Shown piece after piece: positions 1 through 8,737 of a stretch of 64,000 bases of DNA (positions are counted from its first letter, which is position 1; each line of letters opens with the position of its first letter). This DNA is from CAWBVG01 sp963792175. Its GTDB lineage: Bacteria; Acidobacteriota; Vicinamibacteria; Vicinamibacterales; CAVVIG01. The position numbers and the translations under genes were made by a program. Under the pieces are notes generated by a model, which worked only from the letters and a program-made list of their open reading frames with translations, did not search any database and was not told the DNA's origin. The stretch covers positions 1-64,000 of the forward strand of contig CAWBVG010000037.1 of NCBI GenBank assembly GCA_963792175.1, read 5' to 3'.

Positions 1-225
1 GGGCTCTCCTTGTCCCGATCCTGGACACGGTCGACCGGTCGGTGTCGCCACCGGGGGCGAATCTCGAACGTTTCTCAGTGCGGGGAATGACGAGACAGCG
101 GATTTCTAAGTTCCGGTCACTCGGTCGGAAACCGAGTGGCCGGCCAAGTTAACGGAAAATTGCCGGCCGAAAAAAGCAACGAGGTCAGATTCCCTAAGAA
201 ATCTGACCTCATCGTCGATTCGAAT
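1..225. other. Leading stretch without an intact gene; two hairpins
   Basis: No intact gene is visible. The first 110 bases can be read as the tail of a plus-strand reading frame with a VPILDT motif, faintly reminiscent of glycosyltransferase family 4 (WecA/MraY-like) enzymes, but the frame breaks and the call is very weak. Two hairpins follow. One has 13-bp arms at 113-125 and 131-143 with a single G-T wobble. The other has perfect 11-bp arms at 181-191 and 200-210. The second belongs to the GTCAGA palindrome family also found near 11.75 kb and 62.2 kb, and lies just past the 3' end of the minus-strand tRNA gene, where it could act as a terminator or processing stop. Confidence 0.4.
181..210. 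repeat. GTCAGA-family palindrome downstream of tRNA-Pro
   Basis: Perfect 11-bp inverted repeat (GAGGTCAGATT and its complement) around an 8-base loop. The core GTCAGAT recurs in the palindromes at 11751-11812 and 62205-62228. It sits 16 bases beyond the CCA end of the tRNA gene, so a role in ending or trimming that transcript is possible. Confidence 0.55.
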
Positions 226-302
<77 letters not shown>

Positions 303-320
303 ACCGGGCGAATCTGTATC

Positions 321-1541
321 TTACCTTACCCCAACGGTGAAGGCCACGGCGTTCTTCGCCACCGCGCGTGTCAGACGGTCGCGCGCGGTCACCTCCAGCT
401 CATACTGGCCCGGTGGAAACGAACCGAGCGCCACGGTCTGCATCACGAACGCCTGGGTTTCCCATGGTGCGGGCGCGGGCAGATCCTGGTCGCCCAGAAT
501 CTGCGGCTCGGTGCGGTTGAACAGCGTGCGCTTGCCGTTGACGTCGTGAAAGAAGTTGTACTCGACCGTCAGTTCGGCATCGGGCGCGCCGTAGTTGCAC
601 ACCTGCAGGACGACCGACAGCACATCGCTGGTCGTGAACGCGGGCGTCGCCCGCGGCAGGATCTCGCTCCGGCCGAACACGTACGGCCGCTCGCTCTGCT
701 GCTGCGGCCCAAGCGGCGCCGGCATCGCGTGCACGTCGTTCACGAAGATGAGGCTGCTGATCGCCAGCTGCTCCCACAGATCCGGCACGGTGACCGTGCG
801 CCGGATCACGGCGGGACTGCTTGTCTTGACGTGCCCGCGATCGATCAGACCCACGAAGACGTCATATTCCCCCGGCGGCAGGACCAGCGCGCGCTCGATC
901 GCTTTGTCCTGGAAGCCCCGGCTCTTCGCGTCAAAGAAGTAGTACTCCTCGAACGGCACGACGTAGGGATCCGGCTCCGGCTTCTCTGCCTTCTTTTTGG
1001 CGGCGTCGTCCGCCGCCTTCTGCTTGTCGTACGCGCGCTGCTGGAGCGCCAGCGCCGCGCTGCTCGCTGCGGCCGCGGCAACGTCGTCTCGCCGCGACCT
1101 GATCGCCGGGCCACCGACGGGCATATCGCCGGCCGGCACCACCACCGCTTCCTGCGGCCTCGGCCCAACGTCGCGCGCGTGCAGCAGCCAATCGCGCAGG
1201 ATCGACCGTTCGTCCTTCGCGCGCAGGCCGTCATGACGCGACACGGCGCGGACGTAGAGAGCGCCCGACTTGATCGCATCCGCGAGCGCGCCAAATTCGA
1301 TCCGGAACGGCACATAGGCCGTGCTGTGCGGCGCCTTCAACACGTGATGCTGCCAGCCCAGCTGATCGCCGGTGACGTCGGTCTCCTGTGCGAGATCGAC
1401 CGCTTTGATGAGCGTCAGGACGGCGTTCCGCTCTTCGGGACTGAGCGGCCTGCGTCTGGGAGGATCGGCCCCGCGCGCGGAGCCCGACGGCAGGACGAGG
1501 AGGAGCGGAAAGACCAGGGCGCCAAGCGTCCAGCTGCGCAT
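321..1541 (-). CDS. Secreted protein of unknown function
   Basis: A 406-residue protein with a clear Sec signal peptide (MRSWTL, then a hydrophobic stretch ending SARGA). The mature part has two segments separated by an alanine/lysine-rich low-complexity linker around residues 155-190, ending KPEPDP. The C-terminal half looks like stacked beta-sandwich modules (PPGEYDVFVG, then PPGQYELEVTARD at the end), a pattern seen in acidobacterial secreted proteins, but I recognise no named family. A Shine-Dalgarno GGAGG sits about 8 bases before the ATG. It is the last gene of a minus-strand run after surE (18-bp gap) and is probably cotranscribed. A very long open frame on the opposite strand is an artefact of GC-rich codon usage. 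Confidence 0.8.
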   Translation of the reverse strand: MRSWTLGALVFPLLLVLPSGSARGADPPRRRPLSPEERNAVLTLIKAVDLAQETDVTGDQLGWQHHVLKAPHSTAYVPFRIEFGALADAIKSGALYVRAVSRHDGLRAKDERSILRDWLLHARDVGPRPQEAVVVPAGDMPVGGPAIRSRRDDVAAAAASSAALALQQRAYDKQKAADDAAKKKAEKPEPDPYVVPFEEYYFFDAKSRGFQDKAIERALVLPPGEYDVFVGLIDRGHVKTSSPAVIRRTVTVPDLWEQLAISSLIFVNDVHAMPAPLGPQQQSERPYVFGRSEILPRATPAFTTSDVLSVVLQVCNYGAPDAELTVEYNFFHDVNGKRTLFNRTEPQILGDQDLPAPAPWETQAFVMQTVALGSFPPGQYELEVTARDRLTRAVAKNAVAFTVGVR

Positions 1542-1559
1542 AGACCCGACCTCCGGCGC

Positions 1560-2318
1560 TTACCTTACCTCAGCTGCGTTGTCGACAGAAAGGTCTTCGA
1601 CGGCCTGGAGGGCGTCGTACGCGGTCAAATCCGGGTGAAGCGGCGTGACGGACACATACCCATCTCGCACGACGTGATAATCCGACCGCTCGTCCGCGTG
1701 CCAGGCGTTCTCACCCTCTTCAATCCAGTAGTACGGACGCCCCTTCGGATCGTGCCGTTCGGCTACGGACGTGACGTGATTGCGCTTGGCCTGCACGGTG
1801 ACCCGATGTCCCTTCGGAAGCCCCTTTGGCACGTTGATGTTGAGAAACGTCCGCAGCGGAAGCGGCCGCCGCAGCACCGCGCCGGCAAACGACGCGGCGG
1901 TTCGCGCGGCGTGGCTGAAGTCGTAATCGCCGCGCGTGGCACGCAGCGACACCGCGATACTCGGAATGCCCAGGAGCGCACCCTCGAGCGCGCCGGCCAC
2001 GGTGCCGGAATACGTGATGTCGTCTCCGAGATTCCAGCCTTTGTTGATGCCAGAGACGACGAGATCCGGAAGGCCTTTGAACACCTGCGTGATGGCGACG
2101 TTCACGCAATCGGTCGGCGTGCCGTCGACGGCGAACGTGCGATCGGCGATCGTTTCGAGCCGCAGCGGACGGCGCAGCGTCAGCGCGTGGCCGATCGCGC
2201 TCGCTTCTTCGACGGGCGCGACGACGGTGACGTCTCCGATCGCCCGCAGCGCCTCGGCCAGCGCGTGAATCCCTTCCGAGCGATAGCCATCGTCGTTGGT
2301 GACCAGAATTCGCGGCAT
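1560..2318 (-). CDS. surE: 5'/3'-nucleotidase SurE
   Basis: SurE hydrolyses nucleoside 5'- and 3'-monophosphates in a metal-dependent way and is linked to stationary-phase survival. The protein opens with MPRILVTNDDGY, whose paired aspartates are the metal ligands, and carries the family block VVSGINKGWNLGDDITYSGT at about residues 86-105. Length (252 residues) is typical. I chose the ATG at 2318 because the family starts at this motif; an upstream in-frame TTG at 2330 would add four residues. It lies 12 bases after the MFS gene. A TATAAT hexamer ends 11 bases before the ATG, so it may also have its own nearly leaderless promoter. Cytoplasmic. Confidence 0.95.
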   Translation of the reverse strand: MPRILVTNDDGYRSEGIHALAEALRAIGDVTVVAPVEEASAIGHALTLRRPLRLETIADRTFAVDGTPTDCVNVAITQVFKGLPDLVVSGINKGWNLGDDITYSGTVAGALEGALLGIPSIAVSLRATRGDYDFSHAARTAASFAGAVLRRPLPLRTFLNINVPKGLPKGHRVTVQAKRNHVTSVAERHDPKGRPYYWIEEGENAWHADERSDYHVVRDGYVSVTPLHPDLTAYDALQAVEDLSVDNAAEVR

Positions 2319-2329
2319 GGAATCCGACA

Positions 2330-2335
2330 ATTATA
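2330..2335 (-). promoter_or_regulatory. Putative -10 element (TATAAT) for surE
   Basis: Perfect -10 hexamer on the minus strand, overlapping the TAA stop of the upstream MFS gene, with 11 bases to the surE ATG and no Shine-Dalgarno sequence between. Part of the window-wide pattern of TANNNT elements immediately before start codons. Confidence 0.45.
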
Positions 2336-3557
2336 TAGGTCGGCTCGGACGGACCGCGGCAAAGAGCAGTGCGCTGGCCGTCAATGCCAGCGCGGCGCCA
2401 AGGCCGAAGGCCGCCGCGGCGCCGTACCACTTCCACACCAGTCCGAAGACGACGCTTGCCATGAGGCCGCCAACGCCCTGCACCGCGTTGTACACGCCAA
2501 ACGCGAAGCCGCGCCGATCGGGAGGAGCGAGGTCGGCGACCAGCGCTTTCTCGGTGCCCTCGGCAAAACCAAAATAGAAGCCGTACAACAGGAACCAGGC
2601 GACCAGCGCCGTCAGGCTGCCGCTGATCGCAAAGCCGGCATAGACGACGGCGTAGACCAACCATCCGATCACGATGACCGCGCGGCGGCCGATGCGATCG
2701 GACCAACTGCCGCCAGCCAGGGAGACCACCGCCTTCACGACGTGGAGGGCCGCCCACATCAGCGGGACGAAGCGAGCGCTGCCGGCGACGTCAGTGAGTT
2801 TCAACAGCAGGAACGCATCGGTGGAATTGCCCAGCGTGAACAACGTCAGCACGAGCATGAATGCAGTGAATTCGCGCGACAGCGGCGTCGAGGTCCGGCT
2901 CACCGTCCTCGGCTCGGCGAAGGCGGCGAGCCGGACTTCGCTTTGAAGCCGAACCTCCTTTTCAGGGATCAGGAAGATCAGCGCGACCGCAATGGCGCCG
3001 GGAATGATCGTCAGCGCGAAGAGGGTGCGATAGTGATCCGGGTAGAACCAGAGGAACACGGACGCCAGCGCCGGCCCAACGACGGCGCCGATGTGGTCCA
3101 TGCTGCGATGGAAGCCATACACCTTCCCTCGGGTCCCCGGCGTCGTCCAGACGGCGAGCATCGCGTCCCGCGGCGCTCCGCGCACGCCTTTGCCGACGCG
3201 GTCGAGCACCCGGACGATGAACACCTGCGTCCAGGTCGCGGCCAGGGCGATGAACGGCCGCGCGATCGACGAAATGCCGTAGCCGAACAGCACGAGCGGT
3301 CGCTTGCGTGGCGAACGATCCGCCAGGCGCCCGGAGACGATCTTCAGGATGCTGTTGACGGCTTCCGCGGCTCCCTCGAGAACGCCGAGCGATACCGCGC
3401 CGGCGCCGAGCACGCGTGTCAGAAAAAACGGGAGCAGCGGGTAGATGGCCTCGGTCGCCGAATCGGTGGCGAGGCTCACCCACCCAAGCAGCCAAACCGG
3501 TCTGGGAAAATCGAATAGACGGCTAGCGCCGCGCGTAGGGTGCGAGTGGTCCACCAT
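2331..3557 (-). CDS. MFS transporter
   Basis: Major facilitator superfamily permease of the inner membrane, about 408 residues with roughly 12 hydrophobic segments. After the first two helices it has the loop motif GRLADRSPRKRPLV, and helix 4-5 carries GKGVRGAPRDAMLAV, a signature of a bacterial MFS subgroup annotated as permeases of unknown substrate. The long open frame begins further upstream, but the N-terminal 53 residues there are arginine/serine-rich and read through the previous gene in another frame, so I place the start at the ATG at 3557 (MVDHSHPTRG), with AGGT about 7 bases before it. That start overlaps the end of the upstream gene by 35 bases. Substrate not predictable. Confidence 0.85.
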   Translation of the reverse strand: MVDHSHPTRGASRLFDFPRPVWLLGWVSLATDSATEAIYPLLPFFLTRVLGAGAVSLGVLEGAAEAVNSILKIVSGRLADRSPRKRPLVLFGYGISSIARPFIALAATWTQVFIVRVLDRVGKGVRGAPRDAMLAVWTTPGTRGKVYGFHRSMDHIGAVVGPALASVFLWFYPDHYRTLFALTIIPGAIAVALIFLIPEKEVRLQSEVRLAAFAEPRTVSRTSTPLSREFTAFMLVLTLFTLGNSTDAFLLLKLTDVAGSARFVPLMWAALHVVKAVVSLAGGSWSDRIGRRAVIVIGWLVYAVVYAGFAISGSLTALVAWFLLYGFYFGFAEGTEKALVADLAPPDRRGFAFGVYNAVQGVGGLMASVVFGLVWKWYGAAAAFGLGAALALTASALLFAAVRPSRPI

Positions 3558-4237
3558 TCGTGACCTGCACCCAGATCGTATCCTTACTGCCCACGGTCTC
3601 GACGTACACCGGGAAGCCGCGATACTCGCCGACTTTCGTGAAGCGGTTCGCGGAGTACGACGCGGACGTGCCGGAGCTGTACCAGCGCACGCCGACGAAG
3701 TCGAGCCACACACCATTGGTCCCGCGCCGCGGCCGCTGAATCGTCTCCATCACCGTGCGTGGCGCATGCGGCACGGCATTCGCCGCCCCCACCCCCGCCG
3801 GCACGATAGTGCCGGTGGTGCCCACCGCCCGCTCCTCTGCCGGGGCGCTCGCCGAACTCTCTACGGGAAACGACGGCGTACGACTGCCGGTGGTCGCCGC
3901 GAGGTCGTGGTCGCGGCGCCGCTCGTAGACGCGCAGCTGATTGCGCGCAACCGGCACGTAGACCACGCTGTTGGGTTCGAGCGTGACGTCGGCGTACACC
4001 GGGACACGCTGGTAGACGCCGACCTGCACCATCACCTGCCCATCGAACATCCGGGTGGCGCGGGTCGCTTGAAACAACGTACTGCTGACGATGATCGGCT
4101 CGCTGTTGAGCTGCCAGTCAGCAGCAGCGGCGTTCACGACAGGTGGCGCGATCCGATGCGAAGAGCCCTGAGCACTTCCCACTTTGGGAACGATCACAGC
4201 CACGAATCACGAAACAGCTGAGGACAAACGTCCGCAT
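3523..4237 (-). CDS. Secreted protein of unknown function (frameshift in signal peptide)
   Basis: About 237 residues. The best start is the ATG at 4237, preceded by a strong GGAGG (4243-4247), but the frame from that ATG runs out of register near 4207. Removing one base there gives MRTFVLSCFVFVAVIVPKVG followed by SAQG, a textbook signal peptide, so a one-base insertion is likely. The mature protein holds two similar segments ending VQVGVYQRVPVYADV and KVGEYRGFPVYVE, i.e. a duplicated 'xGxYxxxPVY' motif, separated by a serine/alanine-rich linker. Function unknown. First gene of the minus-strand run with the MFS permease, surE and the terminal secreted protein. Confidence 0.7.
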
Positions 4238-4319
4238 CTCGACCTCCGACGATAGCACTCTCTCAACCTGCATGCCACAATGGTCGTAGGTTCATCGCCA
4301 ACAGCCTTGGGCAGCAGCC

Positions 4320-5459
4320 ATGTCGGAGATCACGCTAGCTGAGGTGCTGGCGCGCGAAACGCGCGAGGGCGACCTCTACGACACGCTGCCGGACGGGCGA
4401 CTGCGCTGCTTCGCGTGCGGGCACTGCTGTCCGCTGCCGGAAGGGGCGGTCGGCGTCTGCAAGGTGCGCTTCAACCAGGGTGGCCGTCTGCTGGTGCCGT
4501 GGGGCTACGTCGGCGGCGTGCAGTGCGATCCGATCGAGAAGAAGCCATTCTTTCACGCGCACCCGGGCGCGCTCGCCTACAGCTTCGGCATGCTCGGCTG
4601 CGATCTCCACTGCGCGTATTGTCAGAACTGGGTCACCTCGCAGGCGCTCCGGGATCCGGCGGCGGTGGCGCCCCCGCTCGGCACCTCACCGGGCGATCTC
4701 GCCAACGATGCCCTCCGCCAGCAGGCGCGCGTGATGGTCAGCACGTACAACGAGCCGTTGATCACCAGCGAGTGGGCGGTCGCGGTCTTCAAAGAGGCCA
4801 AGGCCGCCGGGCTGGTCACGGGTTACGTCTCGAACGGAAACGGCACGCCACAGGTGCTCGAGTACATCCGGCCGTGGGTCGATCTCTACAAGGTCGATCT
4901 CAAGAGCTTCGACGATCGCCACTACCGTCAACTCGGTGGCCGGCTCGAGCCGATTCTCGACACGATCCGCCGGCTCCATGCGATGGAGTTCTGGGTCGAG
5001 ATCGTCACGCTGCTCATCCCCGGCTTCAACGACACTCGCGACGAGATCGAGCGGCTGACGGCGTTCGTCGCCAGCGTCTCACCGGATATCCCGTGGCACG
5101 TGACCGCGTTTCACGGCGACTACAAGATGACCGATCCGCAGAACACGACCGCGGAGATGCTGCTCGCGGCCGCCGACATCGGCCAGGCGAACGGCCTCCG
5201 CTACGTCTATGCGGGCAACCTCCCAGGGTGCGTGGGCGACCTCGAGGATACCCGGTGCGCCGCGTGCGGCGAAGTCGTGGTCGCGCGCTATGGCTACCAT
5301 ATTCGCGATTACCGAATCACGCCGGACGGCCGCTGCCCGTCGTGCGCCACTCGGGTTCCGGGCCGCTGGAGCCGTCGGTTCGACGGTCAGATCGCGTCGC
5401 GGCCTTTCATTCCCGGAAAGCGCGGCATACAATTCAAAGTTCTAAGTTCTGACTTCTAA
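4320..5459 (+). CDS. amrS: AmmeMemoRadiSam system radical SAM enzyme
   Basis: 379-residue radical-SAM protein of the AmrS/YjgW-like group. The 4Fe-4S cluster motif is C94-DLH-C98-AY-C101, followed by QNW. An N-terminal cysteine cluster (C30, C33, C36, C37, C47) and a C-terminal one (CAACGE, CPSC) resemble zinc ribbons, as in this family. Typical motifs YNEP and DLKSFDDRHYR are present. The reaction is not firmly known; relatives act as pyruvate-formate-lyase-activating-like enzymes next to Memo and AMMECR1 partners, which are not in this window. The last residues (VLSSDF) are encoded by a heptameric repeat array that also supplies the stop codon, so the native C-terminus was probably at GKRG. 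moaA follows after 12 bases. Confidence 0.9.
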   Translation: MSEITLAEVLARETREGDLYDTLPDGRLRCFACGHCCPLPEGAVGVCKVRFNQGGRLLVPWGYVGGVQCDPIEKKPFFHAHPGALAYSFGMLGCDLHCAYCQNWVTSQALRDPAAVAPPLGTSPGDLANDALRQQARVMVSTYNEPLITSEWAVAVFKEAKAAGLVTGYVSNGNGTPQVLEYIRPWVDLYKVDLKSFDDRHYRQLGGRLEPILDTIRRLHAMEFWVEIVTLLIPGFNDTRDEIERLTAFVASVSPDIPWHVTAFHGDYKMTDPQNTTAEMLLAAADIGQANGLRYVYAGNLPGCVGDLEDTRCAACGEVVVARYGYHIRDYRITPDGRCPSCATRVPGRWSRRFDGQIASRPFIPGKRGIQFKVLSSDF

Positions 5460-5467
5460 GTTCTACA
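5433..5467. repeat. Heptamer array, unit TTCTAAG (5 copies)
   Basis: Five consecutive 7-base units (TTCAAAG, TTCTAAG, TTCTGAC, TTCTAAG, TTCTACA). The amrS stop codon lies inside the fourth unit and the array ends four bases before the moaA ATG. Confidence 0.75.
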
Positions 5468-5471
5468 GTTC

Positions 5472-6491
5472 ATGAATGATCGCCTGGGTCGTCCGCTGCG
5501 CAATCTGCGGGTGTCGGTCACCGACCGCTGCAACCTCCGGTGCGAATACTGCATGCCGGAAGACGACTACGTGTGGCTGCCCCGTGAGGACGTCCTGCAC
5601 TTCGAGGAAACCAGCGCGCTGGTCGACGTCTTCCTGTCGCTCGGCGTCGACAAGGTTCGGCTCACCGGTGGGGAGCCGCTGCTCCGGCGCGACGCGCCGG
5701 CGCTGGTTCGCATGCTGTCGCAGAAAGCGGGATTGCGCGACCTCGCGCTCACGACCAACGGCGTGCTGCTGGCGGACCAGATCGACGCCCTTCACGCCGC
5801 GGGCCTTGGCCGCATCACGGTCAGCCTCGACACTCTCCGCCGCGATCGCTTCGTGTCGCTGACGCGGTTCGATCAGCTGGAAGCCGTCCGGGCAGGCATC
5901 GCGGCGGCGTCTCGCGTGTACGGCGAGTTGAAAATCGACACCGTCGTCATTCGCGGCGTCAACGACGACGAGCTCGCGGACCTGATCGAGTTCGGTCGAT
6001 CGGTCAACGCTGAAGTGCGGTTCATCGAGTACATGGATGTCGGCGGCGCCTCGCGCTGGTCGCCGGCGCGCGTCGTGTCTCGCGACGACATCCTGGCAAC
6101 GCTGACGAAGCGCTACGGCGCCATCGCGGCCGTCAGCGAGCCAGGTTCGTCGGCGCCCGCGGAACGATTGGCCCTGCCCGACGGCACCACGTTCGGCATC
6201 ATCGCGTCAACCACCGAACCGTTTTGCGCGAGCTGCGATCGGAGCCGGCTCACGGCCGACGGCATGTGGTATCTGTGCCTGTACGCGACCCATGGCATCG
6301 ACTTGCGCGGACCGCTGCGGCAGGGCGCGTCGCCCGAGGAACTTCGGCAGTTGATTACTGGAGGCTGGCAACGCCGCGACGACCGAGGCGCCGAGGATCG
6401 TCTGGCGCTCGGCGATCAGCGCGCGTTCGTGCCGGTGCAGGATCTACTGAAGCGGGACCCTCATCTCGAGATGCACACGCGCGGCGGATAG
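5472..6491 (+). CDS. moaA: GTP 3',8-cyclase MoaA
   Basis: First enzyme of molybdenum cofactor biosynthesis, converting GTP to 3',8-cyclo-GTP. The 339-residue protein has the N-terminal radical-SAM motif C20-NLR-C24-EY-C27, the second cluster motif FCASCDRSRLTADG followed by a third cysteine in WYLCLYA near residues 250-270, and ends in MHTRGG, retaining the essential C-terminal Gly-Gly. Length and motif order are standard. No other moa gene is adjacent; instead it follows amrS across a heptamer array. A molybdoenzyme user is not obvious in this window. Confidence 0.96.
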   Translation: MNDRLGRPLRNLRVSVTDRCNLRCEYCMPEDDYVWLPREDVLHFEETSALVDVFLSLGVDKVRLTGGEPLLRRDAPALVRMLSQKAGLRDLALTTNGVLLADQIDALHAAGLGRITVSLDTLRRDRFVSLTRFDQLEAVRAGIAAASRVYGELKIDTVVIRGVNDDELADLIEFGRSVNAEVRFIEYMDVGGASRWSPARVVSRDDILATLTKRYGAIAAVSEPGSSAPAERLALPDGTTFGIIASTTEPFCASCDRSRLTADGMWYLCLYATHGIDLRGPLRQGASPEELRQLITGGWQRRDDRGAEDRLALGDQRAFVPVQDLLKRDPHLEMHTRGG

Positions 6492-6522
6492 GCAGGAAGG
6501 GCTGGATGGGCGGGACGCTGCG

Positions 6523-6915
6523 CTACCGATGGGACTCGATGGGAACGTCGACCCGGTCGAAGAGCAGCTGCGACACCGCCTGCAGCAGACCCTGCACGCC
6601 GCACGGCTTGTCGAGGAACGCTTCGCCCTCCCACAGCGTCACCTTCTCCTTGAAGAGCCGGTCGCTGAAACCGGTCAGATACAGGACCTTCAACCCGCGC
6701 TGTTCCGTTTGACGCAGACGCCGCGCGAGCTCGTCGCCGGTCATCTGCGGCATCATCACGTCGGTGACCAGGATATCGAGCGACTCCATCTTCTTGGCGA
6801 TGTCGATCGCTTCGGCGCCGCCGCCGGCCGTCGCCGTCTTGTAGCCGGCTTCGCGTAGCACGCGTTCGACGAATTTTCTCACCGGCTCCTCGTCGTCGAC
6901 GACGAGCACGGTCAT
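6523..6915 (-). CDS. Stand-alone response regulator receiver protein
   Basis: A single CheY-like receiver domain with no output domain: MTVLVVDDEEPVRKF supplies the acidic pair, LVTDVMMPQMTGDE the phospho-acceptor aspartate, LYLTGFS the switch threonine and LDKPCG the conserved lysine. I start at the ATG at 6915, the usual position for the domain; an in-frame ATG at 6984 would add 23 residues with no clear Shine-Dalgarno sequence. It converges on moaA with a 31-bp gap. Its kinase cannot be assigned; receivers of this size often act in phosphorelays or on flagellar and second-messenger targets. Confidence 0.85.
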   Translation of the reverse strand: MTVLVVDDEEPVRKFVERVLREAGYKTATAGGGAEAIDIAKKMESLDILVTDVMMPQMTGDELARRLRQTEQRGLKVLYLTGFSDRLFKEKVTLWEGEAFLDKPCGVQGLLQAVSQLLFDRVDVPIESHR

Positions 6916-7173
6916 CGTCGCCGGCGTCCGCTTCAGGCGAGTCGCGTGATTCCGGACGAAGCTGAATGCGGAGTTCATATGCACGAACCTGCGAAATCCC
7001 GCCAGTGCGCGTCAGAGACCGAGTTCGACAGCGGTGTAACGCCCCGAATGTGCAGTTGCGACCGCCGGAGCGTGCGCCAGCGCGCCGAATGCACACATTC
7101 AGGCCGTTCTTCCGCTCTCACCCTCTATATCGGTGCCAAACCAGGTGGCGGTAATCTCGGCGCTTCGTCGGAC

Positions 7174-7208
7174 CTCTTCAAACTTCAGACTTCCCCCTTT
7201 AAACTTCC
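7174..7208. repeat. Heptamer array, unit near AACTTCC (5 copies)
   Basis: Five consecutive 7-base units of loosely related sequence upstream of the efflux operon promoter. Confidence 0.6.
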
Positions 7209-7266
7209 CTGAACTGGGACCGCGCCGTCCCACAAACGGACACTTTTTCGGCTGGTCCGCCATTTT

Positions 7267-7296
7267 TTGCCACCTGATAAGTCGTTCCTGTATAAT
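7267..7296 (+). promoter_or_regulatory. Sigma-70-type promoter for the HlyD/ABC operon
   Basis: TTGCCA at 7267-7272 and TATAAT at 7291-7296 with an 18-base spacer, close to consensus. The predicted start site is near 7303, giving an untranslated leader of about 90 bases before the adaptor gene, unlike the leaderless pattern seen elsewhere in this window. Confidence 0.65.
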
Positions 7297-7391
7297 GACT
7301 TAATCTCCAAGTCACGACTGGCGCGCGCTTTGCCCTCTCGTTAGTGCTGATCGTTTTCCTTGTGGTTTCCGTCTAAGCACACACAACAACC

Positions 7392-8646
7392 ATGGATATT
7401 GCTCGCCCGTCCAATGCAAGGAAGAAGCGGATTCGTCAAATCATCTACGCCGTCGTCGGCCTGGCGGCGGTTGCGCTCGTCAGTTTCGGGCTGTCGCGGC
7501 TGAAGCCGGCGGCGCCGACGGTTGAACGCGCCGTGGTTTGGCCCGCGAAGGTGGAACGTGGACCGATGGTGCGTCAAGTCCGCGGCCTCGGGACGTTGAC
7601 GCCCGAGGACATTCGCTGGATTCCGGCGACGACGCAGGGACGCGTGGAAAAAATCATTCTTCGGCCCGGTACACCAGTGAAGGCCAACGACGTAGTACTA
7701 GAGTTGAGCAACCCGCAGCTCGAGCAGCAACTGCAGGACGCGACCCTCAAGCTGCAGGCGGCCGAAGCGGGCCTGGCCAACACGAAAGTGGCGCTGGCCA
7801 ACGACCTGCTGCAGTCGCGTGGGGCGGCGGCCCAAGTCGAGGGAGATTTCAACAAGGCGAAGATGCAGGCGCAGATGAACGAGGAGCTCGCAAAAGATCA
7901 ACTCGTCTCGGCGCTCGTGCTCAAGCAGTCCCAGGTTGAGCGCGATCAGCTCGGTGTCCGTAACCAGATCGCGAAGGAGCAGCTCGACAGCAAGACCGAA
8001 TCGACCCGCGCGCAGCTTGCCGTGCAGCAGTCGGCGGTCGACCAGGCGCGCGCGCTGCTGCGCCTGACGCAGCAGCAGCGCGACGAGTTGAAAGTTCGCG
8101 CGGGCCTCGACGGGATGCTGCAGCTGGTGCCGGTCGAAGTCGGCCAGCAGGTCGCCCCCGGAGCCAACCTCGCCCGCGTGGCGAATCCGAGCCGCCTGAA
8201 GGCGGAAATCAAGATCGCGGAAACGCAGGCGAAAGACATCCAGATTGGCCAGAAGGCGGAAGTCGACACGCGCAACGGTGTCGTGCAGGGACGCGTCGCG
8301 CGCATCGACCCGTCGGTGCAGAACGGCACCCGCACGGTGGACGTCACGCTGACCGGCGATCTCCCGAAGGGCGCGGTTCCCGACCTGAGCGTCGACGGCA
8401 CGATCGAACTCGAACGTCTGAACGATGTGCTGTTCATGGGGCGTCCGGCGTTCGGTCAGGAACAAAGCAAGGTGGGCCTGTTCAAGATTCTGCCGGATGG
8501 TGTGAACGCCGAGCGCGTGCAGGTCAAGCTCGGTCGCAGCTCGGTCAACACGATGGAAATCCTCGTCCGGACTCAAGGTCGGGGATCAGGTCATCCTGTC
8601 CGACATGTCGGCCTACGACGCATACGACCGCATTCGCCTTAAGTAG
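7392..8646 (+). CDS. HlyD/MacA-family periplasmic adaptor (frameshift near C-terminus)
   Basis: Membrane-fusion protein of an ABC efflux system. One N-terminal transmembrane helix (residues 15-35) is followed by a lipoyl half-motif (IILRPGTPVKANDVVLEL), a long glutamine/alanine-rich coiled-coil hairpin (about 115-225), the second lipoyl half (DGMLQLVPVEVGQQV) and a beta-barrel with KAEIKIAETQ. The frame goes wrong at an extra G near 8565; correcting it restores MEILSGLKVGDQVILSD and a TAG stop at 8644-8646, the expected family ending. Two ABC ATPase genes follow, but no permease gene does. Confidence 0.9.
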
Positions 8647-8722
8647 GGCGGCCCTTTCAGGGCCGCCGCCGCTACGACAGCGCAGGCCCCCAGACGTACG
8701 TAGCGCAGGCCTTCAGGCCTGC
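8647..8722. repeat. Two intergenic hairpins (REP-like)
   Basis: Two compact palindromes between the adaptor and ATPase genes: arms GGCGGCCC/GGGCCGCC at 8647-8654 and 8660-8667, and arms GCAGGCCT/AGGCCTGC at 8705-8712 and 8715-8722. The second ends just before the AGGAG ribosome-binding site of the ATPase gene. They could damp readthrough or protect the adaptor mRNA, and resemble extragenic palindromes. Confidence 0.55.
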
Positions 8723-8737
8723 CAGGAGAAGAAGACG

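Larger units (their letters stand above)
6985..7391. other. Intergenic region with heptamer array and strong promoter
   Basis: About 400 bases without a convincing gene. It contains a heptamer array at 7174-7208 (CTCTTCA, AACTTCA, GACTTCC, CCCTTTA, AACTTCC) and a good sigma-70-type promoter at 7267-7296 that should drive the efflux operon beginning at 7392. The resulting leader would be about 90 bases. Confidence 0.6.

Noticed and set aside
1..112. Tail of a glycosyltransferase family 4 gene
   Set aside because: Only a VPILDT-like motif and a vague downstream resemblance in a second frame; too little sequence and an unsupported shift.
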